A stretch of 64,000 nt of DNA from Agrobacterium rubi TR3 = NBRC 13261 (GTDB lineage: Bacteria > Pseudomonadota > Alphaproteobacteria > Rhizobiales > Rhizobiaceae), in the NCBI RefSeq assembly GCF_000739935.1, contig NZ_BBJU01000002.1, forward strand, positions 62,001-126,000. The letters run 5' to 3'. Positions 25,906 through 37,397 of the stretch are shown here, piece after piece. The first letter of the stretch is position 1. Every line of letters begins with the position of its first letter. The notes beneath the pieces were generated by a model that searched no databases, had not been told where the DNA came from, and worked only from the letters and a program-made list of their open reading frames with translations. The position numbers and the translations under genes were made by a program.

Positions 25906-27855
25906 TCAGCCTTGCCGGTAAAATACCACGGAACGAGCAGGCAGATAGGCCGGATTGCCGAAATTCGTGCCAACAGGTTGCCACTTGCCCGGCAGGGTAA
26001 AGGGGACGATGTCACGGGTGCGGTTGAAAAGGATAGCGAGGCGCACGGTCTCGTCGGTTTCTAGGTCGCGCGTTTTCAGCAGCATGGCAAGCGGCGTGCC
26101 TCCAGGGTTTTCCCAATCGGCAACCGTCATCGGTTCGCCTGTGGGTGAAAGCCACTGCACATCATCCGTGTGGGCTGAGAAGAAACCGGCCTCGCTGAAG
26201 ACCTCGAAGCGTTTGCGTAAGGTCGCGAGATAGGCGGTGTGCGCGATCAGCTCCGGCGAGAGCTTTGCCCAGTTCACCCAGGTGATATCGTTGTCCTGGC
26301 AATAGGCATTGTTGTTTCCCTTCTGGCTGCGGCCGCCCTCATCACCTGCCGTCAGCATGATGGTGCCGCGGGTGACGAAGAGGGTGGAGAGCAGCGATTT
26401 TACGTCATTGAGACGGGCGTTCTTGATGGCCGGATCGTCCGTCAGGCCCTCGAAGCCATTGTTCCAGGAATGGTTTTCATCGTGGCCGTCGCGGTTGTCT
26501 TCGCCATTGGCCTCGTTGTGCTTGTGGCTGTGGGCCAAGAGGTCGAAAAGCGTGAAGCCGTCATGGGCGGCAAGGAAGTTGACGCTGCGGGTTTCCGTTC
26601 GGTTGTGGCGGGAGAAGATGGGCGAGGAGCCTGCGAGCGCATCGGCCAGCGCGCCTGTTGTGCCCGCATCGCCGCGCCAGTAGCGGCGCAGATCATCACG
26701 GGCGCGGTCGTTCCATTCGAGGAAGCTTTCGGGGAAATTGCCGAGTTGGTAGCCGCCGGGACCGATATCCCAGGGTTCGGCAATCAACACCCGGTCATGC
26801 AACAGCGGATCGGCATGGATGGCGGCCAGCGTTTCGCTTGCCGTCTCGAAGCCGGTTGCGGTGCGACCGAGGATGGGGGCGAGATCGAAGCGGAAGCCGT
26901 CGATGCCCGCATGGGCCACAAAGTGCCGTAGTGTGTCGACGACAAGCTGGCGGACTTGGGGGTGGTCACAGGCGACCGTGTTACCGGTGCCGGTATCGTT
27001 GACCAAAGTGCCGGGATCATCGGGCAGATGGCGGTAATAGGTGAGATTATCCAGACCGCGCAGCGATAGCGTCGAGCCGAAGCGGTCGCTTTCGCCGGTG
27101 TGGTTGAAGACGAGATCGAGGATGACGCCAATGCCCGCTTCGTGCAGCGCTGCGACCGTATCGCGCAACTCGTCCACACCGCCGGGGCAAAGGCGCGGGT
27201 CGAGTGCCATGAAACCGACGGGGTTGTAACCCCAGCCATTGGTGAGACCGAGCGGCGGCAGATGACGCTCATCGATCCAGGCGGTGATCGGCATCAACTC
27301 GATGGTATCGACGCCGATGGTTTTAAGGTGCGTGATGATGGCGGGGTGGGCGAGTGCTGCGACGGTGCCTCGGATTGCTTCAGGCACATCCGGGTGCAGC
27401 ATGGTGAAGGGCTTGACCGCGACTTCATAGATCAGGCCGCCGGGGGTGAACAAAGGCGGTTGGCGCTTGACGGACGGGTGCTGCGAAACGATGGACTTCG
27501 GCATGATGTTTGCCGTGTCGGTGCCGAAGGTGAACAGCGCCGGGTCGTGCACGAAGGGTCGGTCGATCTGCGTGGCGTAGGGGTCGAGCAGGAGTTTCGA
27601 GGGGTCGAACCACAGGCCGTGATCGGGCGCGTAGATACCATCGGCGCGGAAGCCGTAGCGGGTGCCAATCGGGGCATCCGTGGTGATGCGGTGGATGTCG
27701 TTGTCGCCGCGTTGCATCGGCAGCAGGGCGGTTTGCATGTTGCCGGTGGCGTCGAACAGGCAGAGGTCGATCTGTGAGGCGTGGCGGGAGTAGACGGAGA
27801 ATGCCGTGCCGTTTGCCGTGGGGATGGCGCCTTGGGGGGAAACGGTGGGGGACAT
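25906..27855 (-). CDS. glgX: Glycogen debranching enzyme
   Basis: A 649-residue GH13 enzyme of the isoamylase/GlgX type: an N-terminal CBM48-like domain (about 10-105), then the catalytic barrel. GFRFDLAPILG carries the nucleophile Asp, VLIAEPWDIGPGGYQLG the general acid Glu, and FLAAHDGFTLFDL the transition-state Asp. It cuts alpha-1,6 branches that phosphorylase has shortened to limit dextrin. It is the last gene of the glycogen set but is separated from pgm by 236 bases containing a large inverted repeat, so its expression may differ from the rest. Confidence 0.95.
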   Translation of the reverse strand: MSPTVSPQGAIPTANGTAFSVYSRHASQIDLCLFDATGNMQTALLPMQRGDNDIHRITTDAPIGTRYGFRADGIYAPDHGLWFDPSKLLLDPYATQIDRPFVHDPALFTFGTDTANIMPKSIVSQHPSVKRQPPLFTPGGLIYEVAVKPFTMLHPDVPEAIRGTVAALAHPAIITHLKTIGVDTIELMPITAWIDERHLPPLGLTNGWGYNPVGFMALDPRLCPGGVDELRDTVAALHEAGIGVILDLVFNHTGESDRFGSTLSLRGLDNLTYYRHLPDDPGTLVNDTGTGNTVACDHPQVRQLVVDTLRHFVAHAGIDGFRFDLAPILGRTATGFETASETLAAIHADPLLHDRVLIAEPWDIGPGGYQLGNFPESFLEWNDRARDDLRRYWRGDAGTTGALADALAGSSPIFSRHNRTETRSVNFLAAHDGFTLFDLLAHSHKHNEANGEDNRDGHDENHSWNNGFEGLTDDPAIKNARLNDVKSLLSTLFVTRGTIMLTAGDEGGRSQKGNNNAYCQDNDITWVNWAKLSPELIAHTAYLATLRKRFEVFSEAGFFSAHTDDVQWLSPTGEPMTVADWENPGGTPLAMLLKTRDLETDETVRLAILFNRTRDIVPFTLPGKWQPVGTNFGNPAYLPARSVVFYRQG

Positions 27856-27889
27856 GGGGTTTCCGTTCGTTGGGTTGCGTCCGCGTTTA

Positions 27890-28083
27890 AGGCTTGTGGG
27901 TGGGGCTCACCCCCCTCTGTCCTGTCGGACATCTCCCCCTCAACGGGGGAGATCGACTCGTGGCGGCTGCTCGGTAATCTCTGACGTCAAGATTGGGGCA
28001 ATATTGGTGCGCCCAGCTGATCTCCCCACCTGTGGGGGAGATGCCCGGCAGGCAGAGGGGGGTAAACCCCACCCGCTGCCCTA
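27890..28083. repeat. 194-bp inverted-repeat element between pgm and glgX
   Basis: The left arm (about 27890-27953, containing ctcacccccctctgtcctgt) and the right arm (about 28018-28083) are inverted copies of each other with roughly 85% identity over more than 60 bases, by eye. The loop between them is about 65 bases. Each arm itself contains a hairpin (atctccccct...gggggagat). The same arm sequence recurs near 63.3 kb, so this is a dispersed family, probably a non-coding MITE-like or RIME-like element. Here it interrupts the glg transcript. Confidence 0.8.
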
Positions 28084-28091
28084 GCGAACCA

Positions 28092-29723
<1,632 letters not shown>

Positions 29724-31163
29724 TTATTGGCCTTTCGAAATAAGTTGGGCGTAAAGCTCGGCGTAAAGGCCTGCGCTTTTTTCCCAGGAAACGTCCGATT
29801 TCATGCCCTGCTTCTGCATCTGCGTCCACAATTTTGGTTCGCGATAAAAGCGCACGGTGCGGCGAATGGCGTGCCGCAGACCGTCGGCGGTGATGGAGGA
29901 GAACTGCACGCCGGTTGCCACCTTGGCAGCGATGGCTGCGTGGTTGGCGTCGATGACGGTGTCGTTCAGCCCGCCATTGCGGGCAACGACCGGGAGACAG
30001 CCGTAGCGCAGCGCGTAAAGCTGGGTCAGGCCGCAGGGCTCGAAACGCGAAGGGATGATGATGGCATCGCAGCCTGCCTGCATGAGGTGCGACAGCGGCT
30101 CGTTATAGCCAATGGCAACGCCGACGCGGCCGGGATGGCGCGAAGCTGCGGCCAGAAGCGCGCCTTCCAGCGAGATTTCGCCCGCACCGAGAACCACGAG
30201 ACGACCGCCCATGGCAACGATGTCGTCCACGACCTCGCTGACGAGATCGATGCCCTTTTGCCATGTCAGGCGCGAAATGACGCAAAACAGCGGCCCGCTA
30301 TCCTGATCGATGCGGAAATGGCTGGCGACAGCCATCTTGTTCAGCGTGCGTAGCTTGAGATTGGCGACGGAATAATTGTGGTTGATCAGATGGTCGCTGG
30401 CCGGGTCCCAGACTTCGGCATCGATGCCGTTGACGATGCCATGCATGACATGGGCACGGCTTCTGATAACGCCTTCCAGCCCCATGCCGAATTCCGGCGT
30501 GAGGATTTCTTCTGCGTAGGACGGGCTAACGGTGGTAATCGCCGTTGCCGTCTGCACACCACCCTTCAGGAAGCTGATGTCGTTGTAATATTCGATGCTT
30601 TCGGTGTTGAAGGCATGCGCTGGAAGACCAAGCTGGCTAAAAATGTTTGCGCCGAACTGGCCTTGAAAGGCAATGTTGTGGATGGTGAGAATGCTGGGAA
30701 TTTCAGGTGTTTCGGCATAGCGCATATAGACAGGCGCCATGGCAGCCTGCCAGTCATGGGCATGCATCAGGTCCGGCTTCCAGCCCGGCAGTTTGCCAGC
30801 GGCGATTTCGGCCGCCGCCAGTGACAGTGCTGCAAAGCGCTTCCAGTTGTCGGCGAAATCCTTGCCGGTGGAATCAAGATAGGGGCCGGCGGGGCGATCG
30901 TAATAGGCGGGCGCGTCGAGGATCAGAAGATCGAGACCTTCATGATGCGCCTCCAGAATATCGGCATGCTCACCGAGCAGGTCCATCTCGGCGATCTGGA
31001 CCGCGTCGGTCACGGTAGCCTTGACGGCCGGGTAGCCGGGGATGAGCGTGCGGGTGGTGACGCCGAACTTGTTGAGTGTGATGGGAAGCGCGCCAGCAAC
31101 ATCGGCGAGCCCCCCGGTCTTGATGAGTGGATAGACTTCGGACGCAACCGAAAGAACATTCAT
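29724..31163 (-). CDS. glgA: Glycogen synthase (ADP-glucose)
   Basis: A 479-residue GT5 enzyme. The N-terminal [13 protein letters not shown] (Lys15 region) binds ADP-glucose, and the C-terminal [17 protein letters not shown] carries the catalytic Glu and the nucleotide-binding loop. It extends alpha-1,4-glucan chains with glucose from ADP-glucose. It begins five bases after the glgC stop and directly abuts pgm. Two GT-B Rossmann halves are complete. Confidence 0.96.
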   Translation of the reverse strand: MNVLSVASEVYPLIKTGGLADVAGALPITLNKFGVTTRTLIPGYPAVKATVTDAVQIAEMDLLGEHADILEAHHEGLDLLILDAPAYYDRPAGPYLDSTGKDFADNWKRFAALSLAAAEIAAGKLPGWKPDLMHAHDWQAAMAPVYMRYAETPEIPSILTIHNIAFQGQFGANIFSQLGLPAHAFNTESIEYYNDISFLKGGVQTATAITTVSPSYAEEILTPEFGMGLEGVIRSRAHVMHGIVNGIDAEVWDPASDHLINHNYSVANLKLRTLNKMAVASHFRIDQDSGPLFCVISRLTWQKGIDLVSEVVDDIVAMGGRLVVLGAGEISLEGALLAAASRHPGRVGVAIGYNEPLSHLMQAGCDAIIIPSRFEPCGLTQLYALRYGCLPVVARNGGLNDTVIDANHAAIAAKVATGVQFSSITADGLRHAIRRTVRFYREPKLWTQMQKQGMKSDVSWEKSAGLYAELYAQLISKGQ

Positions 31164-31168
31164 GAGGT

Positions 31169-32431
31169 CTACAAATCCAGCTTGTCGATCATCGATTGGG
31201 TTATCAGGCAGATCCCGCTTTCCGTGCGGCGGAAGCGTTTGCCATCCAGTTCCGGGTCTTCGCCAACGATCAGTCCTTCCGGAATGACGACGCCATGGTC
31301 GATCACCACATTGCTGAGTTGCGCGTGACGACCGATCTTTACACTCGGCAGCACTACGGCATTCTCAAGGCGTGAGTAGGAATTTGCCCTGACACCGGTA
31401 AACAGCAGGCTTCGGTTTAGCGACGAACCGGAGATGATGCAGTCACCCGCAACGACAGATGAGGTGGCAGAGCCGCGGCGCTTGTCATCGTCATGCACGA
31501 ATTTGGCAGGCGGCAGAATTTCCGCATAGGTCCAGATCGGCCAGGACTTGTCGTAGATATCGAGATCGGGAACGATGTCGGTGAGGTCGATATTGGCCTG
31601 CCAATATGCATCGATGGTACCGACATCGCGCCAGTAGGGGCCGTTTTCGAAATCGGAGCGGACGCAGGATGCCGCAAAGCGATGCGCAACCGCTTTGCCG
31701 TGGCGCACGATGTGGGGAATGATATCCTTGCCGAAATCGCGGCTGGAATTGGGATCGGCAGCATCGCGGCGCAGGCAGTCCATCAGGAATTTTGTATGGA
31801 AGACGTAGATGCCCATGGAGGCGAGCGCCATGTCTTCATTGCCGGGAATGCCTGGCGGATCGGCGGGCTTTTCGATGAAATCGATGATTTCATCTTTTTC
31901 GTTGACGTGCATGACGCCGAAGCCAACGGCTTCCATGCGCGGCACCTCAAGGCAGCCGATGGTGACATCCGCGCCCGAATCCACATGCTGCTGCAGCATG
32001 TATTCGTAGTCCATCTTGTAGATATGGTCGCCCGCCAGAATGACCATATATTCCGGGCCGTAAGGCTCGATGATATCGATGTTCTGATAGACCGCGTCGG
32101 CGGTGCCTTCATACCATTGCGTTTCAGACACGCGCTGGGAGGCGGGCAGAATGTCGAAGCTTTCGTTACGTTCCGGGCGGAAGAAGTCCCAACCGCGCTG
32201 GAGGTGGCGGATGAGCGAGTGTGCCTTGTATTGCGTGGCAACGCCGATGCGGCGAATGCCGGAGTTGAGCGCATTCGACAGCGCAAAATCGATAATGCGG
32301 GCCTTGCCGCCGAAATAGACGGCGGGCTTTGCGCGTCGGTCCGTCAGTTCCTTCAAACGGCTGCCACGGCCGCCCGCAAGAACGTAGGCCATCGCATCAC
32401 GCGCCAGCGGCTGAACTCTTTTCTCACTCAT
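31169..32431 (-). CDS. glgC: Glucose-1-phosphate adenylyltransferase
   Basis: A 420-residue ADP-glucose pyrophosphorylase, starting after a clear gggagga site. The nucleotidyltransferase signature [20 protein letters not shown] is at residues 12-31, with a left-handed beta-helix C-terminal domain (from about residue 300). It makes ADP-glucose from ATP and glucose-1-phosphate, the committed and allosterically controlled step. The Agrobacterium enzyme is known to respond to fructose-6-phosphate and pyruvate; this copy keeps the N-terminal basic region involved in activation. It has a 70-base gap from glgB. Confidence 0.96.
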   Translation of the reverse strand: MSEKRVQPLARDAMAYVLAGGRGSRLKELTDRRAKPAVYFGGKARIIDFALSNALNSGIRRIGVATQYKAHSLIRHLQRGWDFFRPERNESFDILPASQRVSETQWYEGTADAVYQNIDIIEPYGPEYMVILAGDHIYKMDYEYMLQQHVDSGADVTIGCLEVPRMEAVGFGVMHVNEKDEIIDFIEKPADPPGIPGNEDMALASMGIYVFHTKFLMDCLRRDAADPNSSRDFGKDIIPHIVRHGKAVAHRFAASCVRSDFENGPYWRDVGTIDAYWQANIDLTDIVPDLDIYDKSWPIWTYAEILPPAKFVHDDDKRRGSATSSVVAGDCIISGSSLNRSLLFTGVRANSYSRLENAVVLPSVKIGRHAQLSNVVIDHGVVIPEGLIVGEDPELDGKRFRRTESGICLITQSMIDKLDL

Positions 32432-32501
32432 AGCAATCCTCCCGAAAAATTCCCGTATGTTCCCATAATATCAAAGCGCCGATTGTGTGTTCGGTGTCCT
32501 T

Positions 32502-34709
32502 TTAGTTTTCCAACTCCAGCATGATGACGGCAAGCGGTGGCAATGTCAGTGTCGCGCCGATGCTGCCGCCTGCATCCACAGCCTGCACGCGTCCTCCATT
32601 GCCCTTGCCGGTGCCGCCATAAATCTCGGCATCGGTGTTGAGCACTTCGCGCCAGCGCCCGGCTGTCGGCAGCGGCACGTAAAAATTTTCCCGGTAGACA
32701 GGCGTCAGGTTGGAGATGACGGCCACCGGCTTTTCACCCGGTGCCAAGCGCAGCCATGCCAGAACCGAATTTTCGTGGTCATCGGCAATCAGCCACTGGA
32801 AACCTTCCGGTTCGCAATCGCGTGCATGCAGCGCGCCCTTGGAGCGGTACATGAAATTCAGATCGCGCACGAGCCGGCGCATGCCTTCATGCATATGATA
32901 TTGCAGCAGGTTCCAGTCCAGCGACGACTTCTCGCTCCACTCGCTCCACTGCGCAAATTCCTGCCCCATGAACAGCAGCTTCTTGCCGGGATAACCCCAC
33001 ATGAAGGCGTAGTAAGCGCGCAGATTGGCAAATTTCTGCCAGTCGTCACCGGGCATCTTGGCGATCATCGAGCCTTTGCCGTGTACCACTTCGTCATGGG
33101 AAATCGGCAGGACGAAGTTTTCTGAGAAGGCATAGAGCAGGCCGAAGCTGAGTTCCTGATGGTGGAACTTGCGGTGCACCGGCTCGCGCTGGAAATAGCT
33201 CAGCGTGTCGTGCATGAAGCCCATATTCCACTTGAAGCCGAAGCCGAGACCGCCTTCATGCACGGGCTGGGAGACCTTGGGCCATGAGGTGGATTCCTCG
33301 GCAATGGTCATGACGCCGGGGTGGTTGCCATAGATCAGCGTGTTCATCTGCTGAAGGAACCGCACGGATTCCAGGTTCTCGCGCCCGCCATATTCGTTGG
33401 GCACCCACTCGCCTTCCTTGCGGGAATAATCGAGGTAGAGCATGGACGCCACGGCATCGACGCGCAGGCCATCGAGATGGAATTTCTCGGCCCAATAGAG
33501 CGCGTTATTGATGAGGTACGACATGACCTCGACGCGGCCGAAATTGTAGATTGCCGTGTTCCAGTCCGGGTGGAAACCCTGGCGTGGATCGGCATGTTCA
33601 TACAAAGCCGTTCCGTCGAACCATTTCAGGCCGTGCTCATCGACGGGGAAGTGGGCAGGAACCCAATCCAGCAACACGCCGATGCCAACCTTGTGCGCGC
33701 CGTTGACGAAACGGGCAAAGCCTTCCGGCTCGCCGAAACGCGCAGTGGGGGCGTAGAGGCCGGTGGTCTGATAGCCCCAGGACGGATCATAGGGGTGCTC
33801 GGTTACAGGCATGAACTCGATATGGGTAAAGCCCATATCGGCGCAGTAGGGAATGAGCCGTGCGGCCAGTTCATCCCATGTCAGGAAATCGCCATTGTCG
33901 CCATATTGCCAGGAGGAGGCGTGGACCTCGTAAATGGTGATCGGCTGGCGGCGCTGGTCGATACTGGCCCAATGCTTACGGTGCGCCTCGTCATCCCAGT
34001 CCTGAACGAGTTCCGGCGTGGTGACGGAGGCATTCTTGGGGCGCAATTCGGCGCGGCGGGCGTATGGGTCGGCTTTCAGTGGCAGCAACTCGCCATGTGG
34101 ACCGATGATTTCGAACTTGTAGCTGCATCCGGCATAAACATCCGGCGCGAAGATTTCCCAGATGCCGGTGTCCTTGCGGAAACGCATGACGTGGCGGCGG
34201 CCATCCCAATTGTTGAAATCGCCGACGACAGACACGCGCCGGGCGTTGGGTGCCCAGACGGCAAAATGAAAGCCTTCGACGCCTTCAAGCTTCAGCGGAT
34301 GCGCGCCCATCTTGTCGAACAGGCGCAGGTGCGAGCCTTCCCGCACGAGATAATCGTCCATGGGGCCGAGAACCGGGCCGAAGCTGTAAGGGTCGGTGAC
34401 GGCCCATTCCGCATCGTCGCGCAGCGCGCGGTAGCGGATCGGCTGACGTTTGGAAAGCGTGATGGGGCCTTCGAAGAAGCCGTCGGCATCGGTACGGGTC
34501 AACTCACCCGCAACATTGCCGTCCAGTGTCATCACCGTCACCTCTTCCGCACCGGGAATGAAGCAGCGGGCCACAAAGCCGTCCGGCGTCTGGTGGACGC
34601 CCAGGACGGCAAAGGGGTTGGAATGCAAACCGCTCTTGATTGCCTCGATCTCAGCCTTAGCGATGGTGCCAGTCTTTTTCTCTTCGGCAGAATTGAGCGG
34701 TTTTTTCAT
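32502..34709 (-). CDS. glgB: 1,4-alpha-glucan branching enzyme
   Basis: A 735-residue GH13 branching enzyme. It has two N-terminal CBM48-type domains (about 25-230), then the barrel with GLRVDAVASMLYLDYSR (nucleophile Asp418), the AEEST acid loop and SHDEVVHGKGSM. It introduces alpha-1,6 branches into the growing glucan. The start codon shares one base with the glgP stop (TGATG), so the two are translationally coupled. Length equals the usual full-length GlgB with the extra N1 domain. Confidence 0.96.
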   Translation of the reverse strand: MKKPLNSAEEKKTGTIAKAEIEAIKSGLHSNPFAVLGVHQTPDGFVARCFIPGAEEVTVMTLDGNVAGELTRTDADGFFEGPITLSKRQPIRYRALRDDAEWAVTDPYSFGPVLGPMDDYLVREGSHLRLFDKMGAHPLKLEGVEGFHFAVWAPNARRVSVVGDFNNWDGRRHVMRFRKDTGIWEIFAPDVYAGCSYKFEIIGPHGELLPLKADPYARRAELRPKNASVTTPELVQDWDDEAHRKHWASIDQRRQPITIYEVHASSWQYGDNGDFLTWDELAARLIPYCADMGFTHIEFMPVTEHPYDPSWGYQTTGLYAPTARFGEPEGFARFVNGAHKVGIGVLLDWVPAHFPVDEHGLKWFDGTALYEHADPRQGFHPDWNTAIYNFGRVEVMSYLINNALYWAEKFHLDGLRVDAVASMLYLDYSRKEGEWVPNEYGGRENLESVRFLQQMNTLIYGNHPGVMTIAEESTSWPKVSQPVHEGGLGFGFKWNMGFMHDTLSYFQREPVHRKFHHQELSFGLLYAFSENFVLPISHDEVVHGKGSMIAKMPGDDWQKFANLRAYYAFMWGYPGKKLLFMGQEFAQWSEWSEKSSLDWNLLQYHMHEGMRRLVRDLNFMYRSKGALHARDCEPEGFQWLIADDHENSVLAWLRLAPGEKPVAVISNLTPVYRENFYVPLPTAGRWREVLNTDAEIYGGTGKGNGGRVQAVDAGGSIGATLTLPPLAVIMLELEN

Positions 34710-37171
34710 CAGGCTCTCCAGATTTCGGACGCATATTGCCGGATCGTCCTATCAGACGAGAACCAGCCCATGCGTGCCGTATTGCGCACAGTTTTTTCGT
34801 ACCAGCTTGCCGGTTCGCTCCAGATGGCATCGACGTCACGCTGTGCTAGTGCGTAGGCGTCGAAATCTGCGGCGACCATAAACCAGTCGTTGTTGTAGAT
34901 GCCGTCCATCAGGCCTGCAAAGCGCGAGGGGTCATCGGGCGAAAACACGCCTGACGCAATGGAAGACAGGGCCTGAGACAGTTCGGCCGAATTTTCGATG
35001 ATCGCGCGCGGATTGTGTCCATCGGCGCGTGCCTGCGACACTTCTTCTGCGGTCTTGCCGAAAATCATGATGTTTTCTGCACCGACATGCTCGAGCATTT
35101 CGACATTTGCGCCGTCCAGCGTGCCGATGGTGAGCGCGCCGTTCAGACCGAATTTCATGTTGCCAGTGCCGGATGCTTCCATGCCGGCCGTGGAAATCTG
35201 TTCGGACAGATCAGCCGCCGGAACCATAATTTCCGCAAGAGACACGTTATAATTTGGAATGAAAACCACTTTCAGAAGACCGCGTACTGCCGGATCGTTA
35301 TTGATGACACGCGCGATATCATTTGCGAGCTTTATGATCAGCTTGGCGTTGTGATAACTCGGCGCTGCTTTGCCAGCAAAGAACTTAACGCGTGGCACCC
35401 AATCCAGTTCCGGGCGCGAGCGAATTTGATCATAAAGAGCAACGGCTTCCACCAGATTCAGAAGCTGGCGTTTGTATTCGTGGATGCGTTTGATCTGGAT
35501 GTCGAACATGGCGGATGGATCGACGCGAATGCCCATGCGCTGCGCGACCAGATTGGCAAGGCGGGCCTTGTTCTGGCGCTTGATTTCGGCAAATTTCTCG
35601 CGGAAACCGGCATCGTCTGCAAAGCGATCCAGCGCCACCAGCTTTTCCGCGTCATCCAGAAAATCATCGCCGATGGATTCGCGAATGAGGCCTGTGAGGC
35701 CGGGGTTGCACTGCATCAGCCAGCGGCGCGGCGTGATGCCGTTGGTCTTGTTGTTGATGCGGTCGGGGTAGAGCATGTGAAGGTCGGAAAACACCGTTTC
35801 CTTCATCAGCTCCGTGTGAAGCGCCGACACGCCGTTGATGGAATGCGAACCGATGAAGGCGAGGTTGCCCATGCGCACGCGGCGTTCACCGCCTTCCTCG
35901 ATCAGCGAGATGGAGCGGATCTGCTGGTCGACCAGCTTTTTTTCCTTGCGGGCAAAGACGAGCGTCTGCGCATTGATCGCGTAGATGATCTGCATGTGGC
36001 GCGGCAATAGCCGCTCCAGCAACGGCACAGGCCAGCTTTCCAGCGCTTCGGGCAGAAGCGTGTGGTTGGTGTAGGAGAAGGTGCCGCGCGTCAGCGTCCA
36101 GGCTTCGTCGAATTCCAGGCCGTGCATATCGCACAGAAGACGCATCATTTCAGCGATGGAAATGGCCGGATGCGTATCGTTGAGCTGGATGGAGACCTTG
36201 TCCGGCAGGTTCGAAAAATCAGGATATTGCTGCAAATGGCGTCGCAAAATGTCCTGAAGCGAGGCCGATGAGAAGAAATACTCCTGGCGCAGGCGCAATT
36301 CCTGTCCGGCCGGGTTGGCATCCGCGGGGTAAAGCACGCGCGTCAGCGCTTCGGCCTTGTTGCTTTCTCTGAGAGCACCGATGTGGTCGCCCGCATTGAA
36401 GGCATCGAGCAGGATCGGGTCGATCGGTTGGGCCGACCACAGACGCAGCGTGTTGACGCGGGTGCCGCGCCAGCCGACCACGGGTGTGTCGAAGGCCGTG
36501 GCAATCATGCGCTCGGACGGTTTCCAGACGAAACGCTCGGGGTCTTCATATCCACCGACGGTCTCGACGCCACCGCCAAAACCGATTTCATAGGAGCTTT
36601 CGCGGCGCTCGAACTCCCAGGGGTTGCCGTGGGCAAGCCATGTCTCGGGCAGTTCCACCTGCCAGCCATCGGCCATCTGCTGGCGGAAGAGGCCGTGGAC
36701 GTAACGAATGCCATAGCCGTAAGCGGGAATATCGACGGTTGCCATGGATTCCATGAAGCAGGCGGCGAGGCGGCCAAGACCGCCATTGCCCAGCGCCGCA
36801 TCCGGCTCCAGCCCGGCGATTACATCGAACTCGACACCCAGCGATGTCAGCGCTTCCTTGATTTCGCCCATCAGGCCGAGATTGGAAATGGCATCGCGCA
36901 TCAACCGGCCGATCAGAAACTCCAGCGACAGATAATAAACCCGCTTGGAATCGTGCTGATACGCCTTGCGGGTCGATTCCATCCACTTGTCGATGACACG
37001 GTCGCGGATGACCAGAATGGTGGCGGTCAGCCAGTCATGCGGCTTTGCAACCTTTACGTCCTTACCGATGCGATAGGTCAGTCGTTCGATGATTTCGGAG
37101 GCGAGAACATCTGGCTCCGAGCTGCGCGGCGCAGGGCGAGGAAGATCGTTGGTTTCGAGTTTATTGATCAT
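34709..37171 (-). CDS. glgP: Glycogen phosphorylase
   Basis: An 820-residue GT35 phosphorylase. The pyridoxal-phosphate-binding lysine is Lys673 in GTGNMKFGLNGALT. It releases glucose-1-phosphate from non-reducing ends of glycogen. It is the first gene of a six-gene minus-strand series glgP-glgB-glgC-glgA-pgm-glgX, so synthesis and breakdown enzymes are made from one locus, as known in Agrobacterium. Internal promoters are possible, since synthetic and degradative steps are otherwise opposed. Confidence 0.96.
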   Translation of the reverse strand: MINKLETNDLPRPAPRSSEPDVLASEIIERLTYRIGKDVKVAKPHDWLTATILVIRDRVIDKWMESTRKAYQHDSKRVYYLSLEFLIGRLMRDAISNLGLMGEIKEALTSLGVEFDVIAGLEPDAALGNGGLGRLAACFMESMATVDIPAYGYGIRYVHGLFRQQMADGWQVELPETWLAHGNPWEFERRESSYEIGFGGGVETVGGYEDPERFVWKPSERMIATAFDTPVVGWRGTRVNTLRLWSAQPIDPILLDAFNAGDHIGALRESNKAEALTRVLYPADANPAGQELRLRQEYFFSSASLQDILRRHLQQYPDFSNLPDKVSIQLNDTHPAISIAEMMRLLCDMHGLEFDEAWTLTRGTFSYTNHTLLPEALESWPVPLLERLLPRHMQIIYAINAQTLVFARKEKKLVDQQIRSISLIEEGGERRVRMGNLAFIGSHSINGVSALHTELMKETVFSDLHMLYPDRINNKTNGITPRRWLMQCNPGLTGLIRESIGDDFLDDAEKLVALDRFADDAGFREKFAEIKRQNKARLANLVAQRMGIRVDPSAMFDIQIKRIHEYKRQLLNLVEAVALYDQIRSRPELDWVPRVKFFAGKAAPSYHNAKLIIKLANDIARVINNDPAVRGLLKVVFIPNYNVSLAEIMVPAADLSEQISTAGMEASGTGNMKFGLNGALTIGTLDGANVEMLEHVGAENIMIFGKTAEEVSQARADGHNPRAIIENSAELSQALSSIASGVFSPDDPSRFAGLMDGIYNNDWFMVAADFDAYALAQRDVDAIWSEPASWYEKTVRNTARMGWFSSDRTIRQYASEIWRA

Positions 37172-37340
37172 TGGTCGGTCAGCACCTTGGTGGGAGGAGA
37201 GTGTCTGATTCTGTCGATCGGCGTGGTTGTCATGTTGGCAATTTATGCACCGATACGAGGTTGTGGCAACAGCCGTTTTATCGGAAACGTGAATGACTTA
37301 GAGTGTTACAACATGCTTATGGTCGCTATGTGAAAGCAAT

Positions 37341-37374
37341 AAAAAACCACGGAAACCCCTGTGGTTTCCGTGGT
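37341..37374 (-). terminator. Terminator of the vWA/Tad-like gene
   Basis: Perfect 11-bp stem accacggaaac (37346-37356)/gtttccgtggt (37364-37374). Read on the minus strand it is followed by ttttttat. It lies 24 bases after the stop codon. Confidence 0.9.
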
Positions 37375-37397
37375 CTATCAAATGGCGGTTAAGGATT

